Assembly (NCBI RefSeq): GCF_001984175.1
Contig: NZ_MTQP01000045.1
Span: forward strand, 52,629-116,628
Reading direction: 5' to 3'
Origin: Saccharothrix sp. ALI-22-I
Lineage (GTDB): Bacteria > Actinomycetota > Actinomycetes > Mycobacteriales > Pseudonocardiaceae
DNA length: 64,000 nt
The notes beneath the pieces were generated by a model. It saw nothing but the letters and a program-made list of their open reading frames with translations, did not search any database and was not told the DNA's origin. Shown in pieces: positions 45,141-53,641 of the stretch. A program made the position numbers and the translations under genes. Position 1 is the stretch's first letter. Each line of letters starts with the position of its first letter.

Positions 45141-45845
45141 CGCGACAGCCCTCGTTCCGACACCGGTGCGATGCCCTTCACCCCCACCCGAAGGGCGCAG
45201 CGCATCCCAAGCTCGACACAAGCCGATCCCGCGTCCGACTGTAGGCAGACACCCCGACAATCCAGGAAACGAACACACGTTCGCACAACAGCGTGCGACC
45301 GGGCCGTAACGCTGTTCAGGTGAACCCAGAATTGCGCTACCCCCGATGCGGTGACAACGCGACACCCCGCTCGACCAATCCACGCCGAAACCCGCGCCCG
45401 CACAGCGCTGCCGACCACCGAACTGCGCCAAACGGTGGTCTCCGGCCACGCCCATGCCGTCACGCACCCGGCACGGGCCCTGGCCCTGGCCCTGGCCCTG
45501 GCCCTGGACGGACAAGCCACCGAAGCGCCGGCTGAGCTGACCTCGATCGAGCCGACCGCGTGCGCGACTACGGCTCGACTGGCTACGTCGCCGACCTGTT
45601 CACCGCGCTGGGCGACGTCTACGCCACCCACGGCGATACCAAACGCGGTCCGCCACCACTACTCCGAGGCGATCGGCTACTTCATACGGGCGAGTCCTTC
45701 AATGCCCGTGGCTACGGATTGCAAGGGAGTGTGGTGCCATGCAGCCACCGGCGGGCCCCAGTCGGTGGTACCCCGTAACCACGGCATTCCGTAGCGTCAC
45801 AGAGAGGTGAACTTCTACCCCGCAAGTCCACTAAGGAGTGACGCC
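45141..45845. other. stretch with decayed pieces and hexamer repeat
   Basis: This 700-base stretch separates the Wadjet-like operon from the peptide operon. About 45476-45510 is a run of GGCCCT hexamers encoding Ala-Leu in one frame. At about 45545-45720 a broken TPR-like piece is visible (RDYGSTGYVADLFTALGDVY, ATHGDT, HHYSEAIGYFIR) in two frames. It also holds the promoters of both flanking operons. Confidence 0.45.
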
Positions 45846-45935
45846 ATGGCCGAAGAAGTCAAGCAGCAGCAGGGTGAGAAGAAGGTCTGGCGTCGGCCCC
45901 AGTGGCGCGCCCGCAATGTGCGGACTCACTGCTGA
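45846..45935 (+). CDS. candidate RiPP precursor peptide
   Basis: This is a 29-codon gene at the head of the operon. AAGGAG lies seven bases before ATG 45846. The first 13 residues are Glu/Gln/Lys-rich (leader-like). The second half is basic and aromatic, with Trp15 and Trp20, Arg at 16, 17, 21, 23 and 26, and a C-terminal Thr-His-Cys. Its stop lies five bases before the oxygenase start. A PqqD-like recognition protein and radical SAM enzymes follow, which is the usual setting of a ribosomally made, modified peptide. Trp, Arg, His and Cys are the likely modification sites. The assignment rests on position and composition, not on a known family. Confidence 0.6.
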   Translation: MAEEVKQQQGEKKVWRRPQWRARNVRTHC

Positions 45936-45940
45936 GCGGC

Positions 45941-46657
45941 ATGGACTCCTCAACGGCTGCCGGTACGCCTTCGTCGCCATCGCTTCTTCGCGTACTCCCA
46001 GATGTCGATGAGGGCGCGCTGCGCCGGCATCCCTGCATACGGTTTGAAGACCTGCTGCCACCGGTTATCGCCGGGGCGGTAGAGCAGGAAGTTGCGCACG
46101 GCTTGGAATACGAGCGCGTCGAACTCGGCGAGATGACTGCGCAATGGCGGGCCTCAAGACCTTTGGGTGATGTCTACTTCGGACAGATGCGGCGTCACGC
46201 CAACTGGGAGACACCCCAGTGCGTGAAGGACGTGCTCGGCTTCTTCGAGTCTGCTGGATTCGTGGACTGGCTCGGGCGGTTGGCGGGTGAACAGCTCAGA
46301 TTTCTGCGTCCGGTCACCGCCTACCGCCTGGAGCGGGGTGATCGGATATGCCTGCACGACGATATGTCGGACCCAGCCCATGCGGTATCGGTGGCATACA
46401 ACCTTAGCCGCGATTGGGTTACGGACGATGGTGGCGGCACGATTTTCGGCCGCGTCACAGGTATCACGCCATTGCCGACCCCGATTGATTCACCGATTCC
46501 CTTGCAACGCTGGGAGATCACCGACGCGCAACGGTTCGTACCTGCGTTCAACTCCCTGCTCGTGATGCGGTTGGGCGAAGAGTTCGCGCACGGCGTGGGA
46601 ACGGTGACCGGCAACCGTTCCCGGTTGTCGCTGGTCGGCATCTACGGTCGTTGCTGA
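45941..46657 (+). CDS. 2-oxoglutarate/Fe(II)-dependent oxygenase
   Basis: This 238-residue non-haem iron enzyme of the prolyl-4-hydroxylase-like fold has iron ligands His139 and Asp141 in CLHDDMSD and a distal His217 in FAHGVG. A nearby Arg in GNRSRLSLVGIYG would bind 2-oxoglutarate. It is the first enzyme after the candidate precursor, so it probably hydroxylates or desaturates a residue of that peptide. The start is ATG 45941, with the ribosome binding region inside the precursor gene. Confidence 0.8.
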   Translation: MDSSTAAGTPSSPSLLRVLPDVDEGALRRHPCIRFEDLLPPVIAGAVEQEVAHGLEYERVELGEMTAQWRASRPLGDVYFGQMRRHANWETPQCVKDVLGFFESAGFVDWLGRLAGEQLRFLRPVTAYRLERGDRICLHDDMSDPAHAVSVAYNLSRDWVTDDGGGTIFGRVTGITPLPTPIDSPIPLQRWEITDAQRFVPAFNSLLVMRLGEEFAHGVGTVTGNRSRLSLVGIYGRC

Positions 46658-46701
46658 GCACTACTGTTGCGCGTCCCGGACAAACAGGCGAGGGGGAACG
46701 A

Positions 46702-46992
46702 ATGTCGGAGTACTACGAACTGGCTGAGCACGTTGTGCGGCGACCCACGACCAGTGGGCTGACCATGCTGTTCGATCGACGCAAGGGCGTGATGTACGAG
46801 CTGAACGAAACAGCCTCTGCCGTTGTGGATTTGCTCGCCGAGGGCACGGACGGCAACGACGAACTGGTGACCGCCCTGGCGGAGCAGTTCGATGCCGACC
46901 CCGAGGAGATCCGCGGGGATGTGCAGGCGATGCTAGCGGACTTCACGAGCGATGGCCTGGTCGCGGTGCGCGAAGCACACAAGGTGGTGTGA
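46702..46992 (+). CDS. PqqD-like RiPP recognition element
   Basis: This 96-residue stand-alone PqqD-type winged-helix domain contains VVRRPTTSGLTMLFDRRKGV and the typical YELNETASAVVDLLAEGT, with a helical C-terminus. Such proteins bind the leader of a precursor peptide and deliver it to the radical SAM enzyme. ATG 46702 follows AGGGGGAACGA, and the stop is seven bases before the radical SAM gene. Its presence is the strongest support for reading this operon as a RiPP pathway. Confidence 0.85.
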   Translation: MSEYYELAEHVVRRPTTSGLTMLFDRRKGVMYELNETASAVVDLLAEGTDGNDELVTALAEQFDADPEEIRGDVQAMLADFTSDGLVAVREAHKVV

Positions 46993-46999
46993 GCACGCC

Positions 47000-48169
47000 G
47001 TGACCTCATTGGTGCAGCCAGCTGATTACCAGCTCCCCGAGACGTCGATACCGATCCTGGTACAGCTCGGTCTCACCTATAGGTGCAACCTCGCCTGTAA
47101 GCATTGTTATGCGCTCTACCGGCGGGACCGCAACGAGTTCACGCTCGACGAGATCGAGACCCTGGCAGGCGAACTCTATGCCGCAGGCTCGGCTGCGGTT
47201 GTGTACTCCCATGGCGAGAACATGATCCGGCGTGATTTCCATGACGCGGCGAACATCTTCGCCGAGCGCGACTTCTACCAGACCCTGATGCTCAACGGCT
47301 TCTACGTGCGGTCGGCCGCAGACGCGACTCGACTGGTGCAGGCCGGAATCAACCGCACGATGGTGTCGGTGGACAGCCCCGATCCGGGAGTGCACGACAA
47401 TGTGCGCGGCAAGGAAGGCGCCTTCGGTCGCGCCATGGACGCCATGGATCGCCTACTGGCGGCAGGCATGGACACGGTCGGGTTCTCCTGCACCATCGAC
47501 AAGCACAACTACGACGATATCGAACGGATCGTGGCCTTGGCGCTGGATCGCGGCGTGCACGCGGTCAGCTTCATGCAGAACCGCTACAACCTCCGGGACG
47601 TCTTCGACCGGTCCTTGTGGGCGCGCTACGAGCAGGTGTGCCAGACGCTGTACGAGTTGATGCTTGAGTATCGCGGGAAGCTGGACATCTACACCCACGA
47701 CCCGTTCATGCTGACCCTGCTCGACCAGCGCCTGGATGACGATGCGGCCCGCAGGGACTTCATCGGCGCCAACTTGTGCAACGTCGGCACAAGCATGGTG
47801 TCCATCGATCCGGTCGGCAACGTCACCGGCTGCAACTTCATCAGTGAGGCGATCGGCAACGTCCGCGAAGAACCTTTCGCGGACATCTGGGACCGGCTGG
47901 TCAGCCGCTACTCCGACCGTTCCGAACCACCCCGCGGTGCCTGCACCGGCTGCTCCGAACTGGCATCGTGCATGGGCGGCTGCAAGGCCTACCACTATGT
48001 CGACAAGTACGACGAGCGCTGCGGGCAGACCCGGTTCGGTGAGGCGACCGCCCATGGCCTGGCCGTCGCCAGCGTCGACGCGGTCGTCCCGGATCGTGCC
48101 CCAGGGGTTTTCCTCGGCATACCCCGCATGGGGACCCGGCTGACTCCCGACGCCGGGGCGCCGCGATGA
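47000..48169 (+). CDS. radical SAM/SPASM peptide-modifying enzyme
   Basis: This 389-residue protein has the SAM-binding cluster motif at Cys29, Cys33 and Cys36 (CNLACKHC). Its C-terminal SPASM domain has cysteines in ANLCNVGTS, VTGCNF, CTGCSELASC and MGGCKAY for auxiliary Fe-S clusters. SPASM enzymes coupled to a PqqD domain make C-C or C-S crosslinks or epimerise residues in peptides. GTG 47000 was chosen because it places the motif near the N-terminus. It has a 4-base ATGA overlap with the next gene. Confidence 0.85.
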   Translation: MTSLVQPADYQLPETSIPILVQLGLTYRCNLACKHCYALYRRDRNEFTLDEIETLAGELYAAGSAAVVYSHGENMIRRDFHDAANIFAERDFYQTLMLNGFYVRSAADATRLVQAGINRTMVSVDSPDPGVHDNVRGKEGAFGRAMDAMDRLLAAGMDTVGFSCTIDKHNYDDIERIVALALDRGVHAVSFMQNRYNLRDVFDRSLWARYEQVCQTLYELMLEYRGKLDIYTHDPFMLTLLDQRLDDDAARRDFIGANLCNVGTSMVSIDPVGNVTGCNFISEAIGNVREEPFADIWDRLVSRYSDRSEPPRGACTGCSELASCMGGCKAYHYVDKYDERCGQTRFGEATAHGLAVASVDAVVPDRAPGVFLGIPRMGTRLTPDAGAPR

Positions 48170-49557
48170 AGGTGCTGTTCGTCAACCCGCACTATCCCCA
48201 TGACCCGCGGACACTGCTGCTGCACCCACCGCTGTGCTACGCCTACATGGCCACGCATCTCAAGGCGGCAGGCCACGACGTGCTGCACTGCGACCTGCCG
48301 TTTCTGGGCAACGATCCACAGATCCTGGTGAAGTGGCTGGATGACTACCAGCCGGATCTGGTGGGCATCACCTCCGTGGCCCAGTCCTACAGTCAGGCGC
48401 TCGAGTTGGCTCGGCTCGTGAAACAGACTCGTCCGCAGACGATGGTCGTCTTCGGTGGCTCGCATGTCACCTTCATCGCCGCCGAATGCCTCGTCCGGCA
48501 CCCGTCGGTGGACTTCGTGCTGCTGTACGACGCCGAAACGTCGCTCGTGGAGTTGTGCACGGCTCTCACCGACGGCCGCGGAGAGGAGACCGCACTACGA
48601 CGGGTGTCCGGGTTGTGCTTCCGAGTCGGCGACAGCACCGTGACGACGCCGCCGGCCGGACCCGTCATGGATCTCGACCTGGCCGGTCGACCCGACCGGT
48701 CCATCTTCGATCTCGTGCCGTACCGGGCCTACGACTACGAGACCGTGGTCATGACCGCCCGCGGCTGCCCGAGTCGATGCACTTTCTGTTCCACCACGAT
48801 TGCCGGCCGCCGTGCGCGCTGGAACAGCCCCGGCCACGTCTGCGACGAGCTTGAGGAGATCATCGACCTCGGATTCGAATCGGTCTTCTTCGGCGACGAC
48901 ACGTTCTCCGGCGATCCGAAGCGAGCCATCGCCATCTGTCAAGAGATGACGCGTCGTGGCATCAAGATCCCGTGGACTTCCAACATGCGCGCCCAGGACG
49001 CCCGACCCGCCGCACTGGAAGCCATGCATGCGGCGGGTGCCTATCGCGTGTTCATGGGGTTTGAGTCCATCCAGCGCGCGACGCTGCGCCTCGTCCACAA
49101 GGGAGCGACGCCGGAGCGGATGATCTCCAAGGCCAGGCTGGTGCAGGAACACGGGTTGGAGCTGCACGCCTCCTTCATCATCGGGGCACCCGGTGATACT
49201 CACGCCACGCTGACGGCGACGCTCGACTACATCCGGTTGCTCAACCCGACAGTGGCTACCTTCAATGTGATGGAACCCAGGCCCGGCACCGATGTGTATG
49301 CCCACCCTGAGCGTTATGGCATCACGATTCCGGATCCGTACTGGTACGAGGGTAGCGACTGGCTGGATCTGCCGGTTTCCCATACCGATCAGCTGTCACG
49401 GACGGAGATTCGGGACTGGGTGGATCGGTGCTACCTCGAGTTCTGCAGTCCTGAATTCCGCTCACCCGCCCAACTGGCGCGGCTTGGTGACATCGAGGAG
49501 ACGTGGAGGCAGGACGGCCTGGCCGCGCCAGACGTGGCAGGGGCGGCATGCGGGTAG
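48166..49557 (+). CDS. B12-binding-domain radical SAM enzyme
   Basis: This 463-residue protein has an N-terminal Rossmann-like cobalamin-binding-type domain (MKVLFVNPHYPHDPR, VGITSVAQSYSQALELARLV, FGGSHVTFIAAE). The radical SAM core carries Cys201, Cys205 and Cys208 (CPSRCTFC), followed by FFGDDTF and MGFESIQ. Relatives in natural-product clusters methylate unreactive carbons or carry out ring rearrangements. The canonical cobalamin-ligand DxHxxG is not seen, so whether it binds B12 is uncertain. Coupled at both ends to its neighbours. Confidence 0.8.
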   Translation: MKVLFVNPHYPHDPRTLLLHPPLCYAYMATHLKAAGHDVLHCDLPFLGNDPQILVKWLDDYQPDLVGITSVAQSYSQALELARLVKQTRPQTMVVFGGSHVTFIAAECLVRHPSVDFVLLYDAETSLVELCTALTDGRGEETALRRVSGLCFRVGDSTVTTPPAGPVMDLDLAGRPDRSIFDLVPYRAYDYETVVMTARGCPSRCTFCSTTIAGRRARWNSPGHVCDELEEIIDLGFESVFFGDDTFSGDPKRAIAICQEMTRRGIKIPWTSNMRAQDARPAALEAMHAAGAYRVFMGFESIQRATLRLVHKGATPERMISKARLVQEHGLELHASFIIGAPGDTHATLTATLDYIRLLNPTVATFNVMEPRPGTDVYAHPERYGITIPDPYWYEGSDWLDLPVSHTDQLSRTEIRDWVDRCYLEFCSPEFRSPAQLARLGDIEETWRQDGLAAPDVAGAACG

Positions 49558-50552
49558 CAGTCATCGGTACCGGCATCGCGGGACGCTCCCACTTGCTCGA
49601 CCTCGTGACCAACCCGCGGTTCGACACGTGCGCGGTGCTCGCTCAACGTCCAGGTCGGGCCCAGCTCGTTGCCCGGGAATTCGGCATTGCGGCCGCCTTC
49701 ACCAACGTGACGGCGATGTTGGAAGCGGTGAACCCGGATGCCGTGGTGGTCGCGACGCCACCCGCAGTCACGCCGACCATCCTGCGCACGGTGATCGACC
49801 ACGGCTGTCTGGCGTTGGCTGACAAACCCGCCGGCGCCCGCGCCGCGCACCTGCACGAACTGCTCCACCACGACGGCGCAACATCGGTCGTGGTCGGCTA
49901 CAACCGCCGCTACCAGGCCCATGTGCGGCACTGCCGCTCCCTACTCCACGAGGCAGGGCAGCTGATCGTCCAGCAGGTACGGTGTACCTGGCGGGCACCG
50001 TTCGCGACCCGGTACAACAGCACCGACACCTACCGGCACACGGCCCGGTTCGGCGACGGGGTCCTGCTCGATACGGCCGGCCACGTGCTCGACACACTGA
50101 TCTACCTCGGACTCGGCCCTGTAGCGATCCGCGACACGCGGGCGGAACGTGGCGGAGCAGCGGGAGCGGACGTCGCAGCCGAACTCCTGCTGACCCTGGC
50201 AGGCACAGCGCAAGGCCGAATCGACATTCGCAACGACGACGACTCCGATGCCGACGAGTGGCGCATCGAGATCACCACCAACCGCGGCCGGCTGGCTCTG
50301 GCCCGCGACACCCTCACCGGCTTCTGGCACGACCAGCCCATCATCATGAGCGGCTCGGACATCCGGCGCCCGGTCGACGACCTGCTTGCGTTGGCCGAGG
50401 GCCATGCGACATACGGGGCAACGCTGAATGAAGCCACAGAGGTCCTTGAACTCCTGGATACCGCCAGGCACCATGCCGAGAAGGCCGGTGATCGAAAGCG
50501 GTGGCAGCGGCCCCGAGCCAAGGCCCTGGGACGGCTCAACGGCTCATGCTGA
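49548..50552 (+). CDS. Gfo/Idh/MocA-family oxidoreductase
   Basis: This 334-residue protein has the NAD(P)-binding Rossmann motif MRVAVIGTGIAGRSH, then VVVATPPAVT and LADKPAGA, which replaces the usual EKP motif (Asp-Lys-Pro), and the C-terminal domain with GDGVLLDTAGHVLDTLIYL. Members oxidise or reduce sugars, amino-acid derivatives or imines. In this operon the substrate may be the peptide or a small building block. It overlaps the upstream gene by 10 bases and the downstream gene by 7. Confidence 0.8.
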   Translation: MRVAVIGTGIAGRSHLLDLVTNPRFDTCAVLAQRPGRAQLVAREFGIAAAFTNVTAMLEAVNPDAVVVATPPAVTPTILRTVIDHGCLALADKPAGARAAHLHELLHHDGATSVVVGYNRRYQAHVRHCRSLLHEAGQLIVQQVRCTWRAPFATRYNSTDTYRHTARFGDGVLLDTAGHVLDTLIYLGLGPVAIRDTRAERGGAAGADVAAELLLTLAGTAQGRIDIRNDDDSDADEWRIEITTNRGRLALARDTLTGFWHDQPIIMSGSDIRRPVDDLLALAEGHATYGATLNEATEVLELLDTARHHAEKAGDRKRWQRPRAKALGRLNGSC

Positions 50553-51163
50553 TCACCATCGAGGGCGTGTCAGGTGCGGGGAAGAGCACCCTGGTGCGCA
50601 ACCTCACGGCACAGATGAGAGCAGCCGGGCGCGAGGTCGTCGACCTCGCGGAACGGGAGGCAGCCACTGCCGACCCGGCGTGGCAGCTCGGACACCTCAT
50701 GCGAGCCGTTACCACTCCGTTCGGTGCGCACGAGAGTGCGCTGCTCTACGCCGCACGCACAGCCGGCCGGGCTCGCCTTGCGCGTGAACATCTCGCGGCG
50801 CACCCGTTCTCCATCGTGATGGCAGACCGGCTCGACCTGTCCTTGACTGTCCAGCTGCGCCGCGCCGGACTCGATACCGCCACCTGCCGATCCTTGCTCG
50901 CGCTGGCGACCCAGGGACTGCCGTCCTCACTGACGATCCTGCTTGACGTCAGCTTCCGTGAGCACGTCCGCCGCCTGCGCGAACGCGGCCACCCGCCCTT
51001 GGCCGAGCAGACCTTCAGCGCTCTGAGGGAGGCGTTCCTCCAAGAGTACGACCGCTGCCCTCCCCCTTGTTTCCTGGTCGACTCCAGCTGCCTGACTGCT
51101 GCCGAGGTCGAGGCCATCGCCATCGATCAGGTCACTCCGCTCGTGGTTCCACAGGGGGCTTGA
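50546..51163 (+). CDS. thymidylate-kinase-like P-loop protein
   Basis: This 205-residue protein has P-loop GVSGAGKST at residues 7-15. A DRLDLS segment (ADRLDLSLTVQLRRAG) stands in place of the DR(Y/F) motif of thymidylate kinases. ILLDVSFREHVRRLRERG resembles the lid region. It is not a normal Tmk, and its place inside the operon suggests phosphorylation of a pathway intermediate or peptide. The stop shares one base with the next start. Confidence 0.7.
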   Translation: MLITIEGVSGAGKSTLVRNLTAQMRAAGREVVDLAEREAATADPAWQLGHLMRAVTTPFGAHESALLYAARTAGRARLAREHLAAHPFSIVMADRLDLSLTVQLRRAGLDTATCRSLLALATQGLPSSLTILLDVSFREHVRRLRERGHPPLAEQTFSALREAFLQEYDRCPPPCFLVDSSCLTAAEVEAIAIDQVTPLVVPQGA

Positions 51164-51723
51164 TGAAGCGCATCGTTCTCACCGGTGGTCATGGCGTCGG
51201 CAAGTCGTCGTTGCTGCTCGCTCTGGAGGAGCGAGGCGAACACGTGGTGTTCGAAGCCGCCGGCCACGTGCGGCAGCTGGCCCGCGCCCGTAAGATCGCG
51301 TTTCCCGAGGATCAGTCGGATTTCGAGTCCCGAGTGGTGGCGCGGCATCTCAGCCGCGAAGATGGCGTACCCGCGCACGTCCGACGGGTGTTCTTCGACC
51401 GTGGAGCGCCGGACCATCTCGCCTACGCCAAGGTTGGTCCGTGGTCGTTGAGCCCCGCCGAGATCGCGGCGTGCGAGGCTCGGATCTATGACCTTGTCGT
51501 CCTGGTCGCCCCACCGCCGCAAGGCGTGGCGACACTCGATCGGGTGGAAACCCGGTTCTGTCAGCGCCTGGTGACCGAACTGAACCGGATCTACGTCGCG
51601 CTCGGAGTGCCCGTACACCGGCTGGAGTGGGACGACGTCGACCGGAGAGTCGACGCGATCTTGAACCTCGTGTCCGATACCCTGGGCGACGACGGTCACC
51701 GCCCGCGTGACCACGACCTATGA
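51163..51723 (+). CDS. AAA_28-type P-loop ATPase/kinase
   Basis: This 186-residue protein has P-loop GGHGVGKSS at residues 8-16, then FFDRGAPDHLAYAKVGPWSL (a kinase-like DRG motif), YDLVVLVAPPP and VETRFCQRLVTELNRIYVAL. This is the layout of small AAA_28/NadR-like kinases. A second nucleotide-dependent enzyme next to the previous one suggests two-step activation of a substrate or regulation by nucleotides. The true substrate is unknown. Confidence 0.7.
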   Translation: MKRIVLTGGHGVGKSSLLLALEERGEHVVFEAAGHVRQLARARKIAFPEDQSDFESRVVARHLSREDGVPAHVRRVFFDRGAPDHLAYAKVGPWSLSPAEIAACEARIYDLVVLVAPPPQGVATLDRVETRFCQRLVTELNRIYVALGVPVHRLEWDDVDRRVDAILNLVSDTLGDDGHRPRDHDL

Positions 51724-51724
51724 C

Positions 51725-53053
51725 ATGAAGGAAGCCAGCATCGTGCCCGAATACCTGCCTACTGCACCGTACCGGGGAACCAGGGACTTCCTGCCCCCCG
51801 AGATGTCGATTCGCACGCAGGTATTCCATCGGCTCTACGAGGTCATCGAGCGCTACGGTTTTCTCCGCTACGACGGTCCCATCCTCGAGTCGGCGGAGAT
51901 CTACGAGGCCAAGTCCGGGCGCGAGATCGCCGATCAGCAGCTCTACACTCTGACGGACCGCGGCGGCCGACGCTTGGCGCTGCGTCCGGAAATGACGCCT
52001 TCTGTCGCCCGGATGATCGCCGGCAACGCAGGCCAGCTCCAGTTCCCGGTGCGCTGGTACACCAACGTCAACTGCCACCGCTACGAGCGCCCCCAACGGG
52101 GTCGGGTGCGCGAGCACTGGCAGATCAACGTCGATATCTTCGGCTCGGACAGCGCCAGCTGCGAGATCGAAATCTTCGAGCTGATCCACGACATGATGGC
52201 GACGCTTGGCGCCGGCAGGGACATGTGGAAGCTGCGAGCCAACGACCGGGTCCTGCTGGAAAGCATCCTCACGGATATCGTCGAGATTCCTGTCGAGAAG
52301 CTCCGCGACGTGTCGTCCGTAGTCGACCGGTGGGAAAAGTACCCACGCGAGACGCTGGCAAGTCAGGCAGCCGAGCACGGCGTCAGCGACAAGCAGTTCG
52401 ACCGGTTGGCCGAAGCGCTGACCAGTGGCCCAGCGGTTCTGGACGACATCTCTCAGGATGCTCGCGACCGCTCCCACTTGATGAAGGTGCTCAAGAGCAG
52501 CGCCGGAGACCTGATCACCTTCGACCCACTGATCGTTCGAGCGTTCGAGTACTACACCTCGACTGTCTTCGAGGTGTTCGACACCAACCCAGCGAACAAC
52601 CGATCGCTGTTCGGCGGAGGCCGCTACACCAACCTGGCCAGCCTGTTCACCGCCCAGCAAATTCCCGGCATCGGCTTCGGGATGGGCGATGTCACGCTCC
52701 ACGACTTCCTCGGCACCCACGACCTGCTCCCCGAGCCACGAAGCGAGGTCGATGTCGTCGTCATCCCGATCGACGAAACACTCGTGGAACCGGCTCGTCA
52801 GGTGGCACGGCAACTCCGTGCTGGTGGTCTACGCACAAGTACACCTCTCGAGCTTCGCAAGCTCGGTAAGGAGCTAGCTCGGGCCAATCGTGCCGGGGCA
52901 CGAGCTGTCGTCATCATCGGACCGGACGAGTGGAACTCGGGCACCGTCGTGGTGCGAGGCATGGCAACCCAGAATCAGCAGCAGGTTTCGGTAGACGCCG
53001 CGCTGCAAGCCGTGCTGGCTGTGACGGGCGAATCGCAGACACCGGCAAGTTGA
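51725..53053 (+). CDS. histidyl-tRNA synthetase paralogue
   Basis: This 442-residue class II synthetase starts at ATG 51725, one base after the upstream stop. Motif 1 region YRGTRDFLPPEM, motif 2 CHRYERPQRGRVREHWQ and the histidine-binding segment IVRAFEYYTSTVFEVF (normally RGLDYYT) are present. GGGRYTNLASL and a complete C-terminal anticodon-binding domain (RKLGKELARANRAGARAVVI) follow. It departs from housekeeping HisRS at several positions and is locked in the peptide operon. It could activate or transfer histidine for the pathway, or be a resistant spare for a HisRS inhibitor. Which one cannot be read from sequence. Confidence 0.8.
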   Translation: MKEASIVPEYLPTAPYRGTRDFLPPEMSIRTQVFHRLYEVIERYGFLRYDGPILESAEIYEAKSGREIADQQLYTLTDRGGRRLALRPEMTPSVARMIAGNAGQLQFPVRWYTNVNCHRYERPQRGRVREHWQINVDIFGSDSASCEIEIFELIHDMMATLGAGRDMWKLRANDRVLLESILTDIVEIPVEKLRDVSSVVDRWEKYPRETLASQAAEHGVSDKQFDRLAEALTSGPAVLDDISQDARDRSHLMKVLKSSAGDLITFDPLIVRAFEYYTSTVFEVFDTNPANNRSLFGGGRYTNLASLFTAQQIPGIGFGMGDVTLHDFLGTHDLLPEPRSEVDVVVIPIDETLVEPARQVARQLRAGGLRTSTPLELRKLGKELARANRAGARAVVIIGPDEWNSGTVVVRGMATQNQQQVSVDAALQAVLAVTGESQTPAS

Positions 53054-53062
53054 TCACCTACC

Positions 53063-53102
53063 GTCCGACGCCTTCCTTGTTCCTCCGAGGAAGGCGTCGG
53101 AC
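53063..53102. terminator. hairpin terminator between convergent genes
   Basis: GTCCGACGCCTTCCT at 53063-53077 pairs perfectly with AGGAAGGCGTCGGAC at 53088-53102 around a 10-base loop. It lies ten bases after the HisRS-like gene. It may serve both the peptide operon and the leftward genes. Confidence 0.8.
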
Positions 53103-53203
53103 CGTTCTAGCCAGGTTGGCGAACTAACACAGATATCACAGCCTCGACCTGGATCGACCAATCCAAGTAGATGATCACGTCGGGAAGCCCGCAGCCCGGC
53201 TCA

Positions 53204-53641
53204 TTACGCCGTGCCGCGACCGAGCGCGTGGGCTTCGCCGGATGCCAAGCGCGAGTTTGCCCAGAAGCTCGACGGCCATGGCTGCTGATCCGATGACCGC
53301 CATCCCGAATGAACGCCAGTGGGCGCGGCGTTTCGGTAGCGGAACTTCCGGAGGTCGGAGATGAGCGACCCGAGCGACGCGGGGAAGCCGTGGTAGAGAT
53401 TGGTCAGCGGCAACAGCAGGCGCCAGCGCGGGTCAACGAACAGCGCCACCCGGTCGACATCCCGAGGTTCGAGACCCGCCTCATCGGGGCAGTAGCGAAT
53501 CGCGCCTTCGGAGAACGCCTTGGTGTGCTTAGCGCGGCTGAACCGCTTCTCCTCGCCCGCGGCCAACACGCGGCCCTCGGCGACAACTGCGGCTGCTGCG
53601 TCATGCGTACCGACGTTGACGCCGAGGACCGGTCTGCTCAT
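53204..53641 (-). pseudogene. carbamoyltransferase N-terminal fragment
   Basis: ATG 53641 overlaps the SerRS stop by 4 bases. The first 110 residues match NodU/TobZ-type O-carbamoyltransferases: PVLGVNVGTHDAAAAVVAEG, EEKRFSRAKHTKAFSEGAIR, VDRVALFVDPRWRLL. From about 53310 the sequence becomes unrelated (GVHSGWRSSDQQPWPSSFWA) and stops. The full family length is near 550-600 residues, so it is truncated. Coupling to SerRS is reminiscent of nucleoside or amino-acid antibiotic clusters. Confidence 0.7.

Noticed and set aside
45476..45510. GGCCCT hexamer run as a regulatory or variable repeat
   Set aside because: Only about five to six units in a GC-rich background, with no gene or promoter clearly attached. 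Recorded only inside the intergenic entry.
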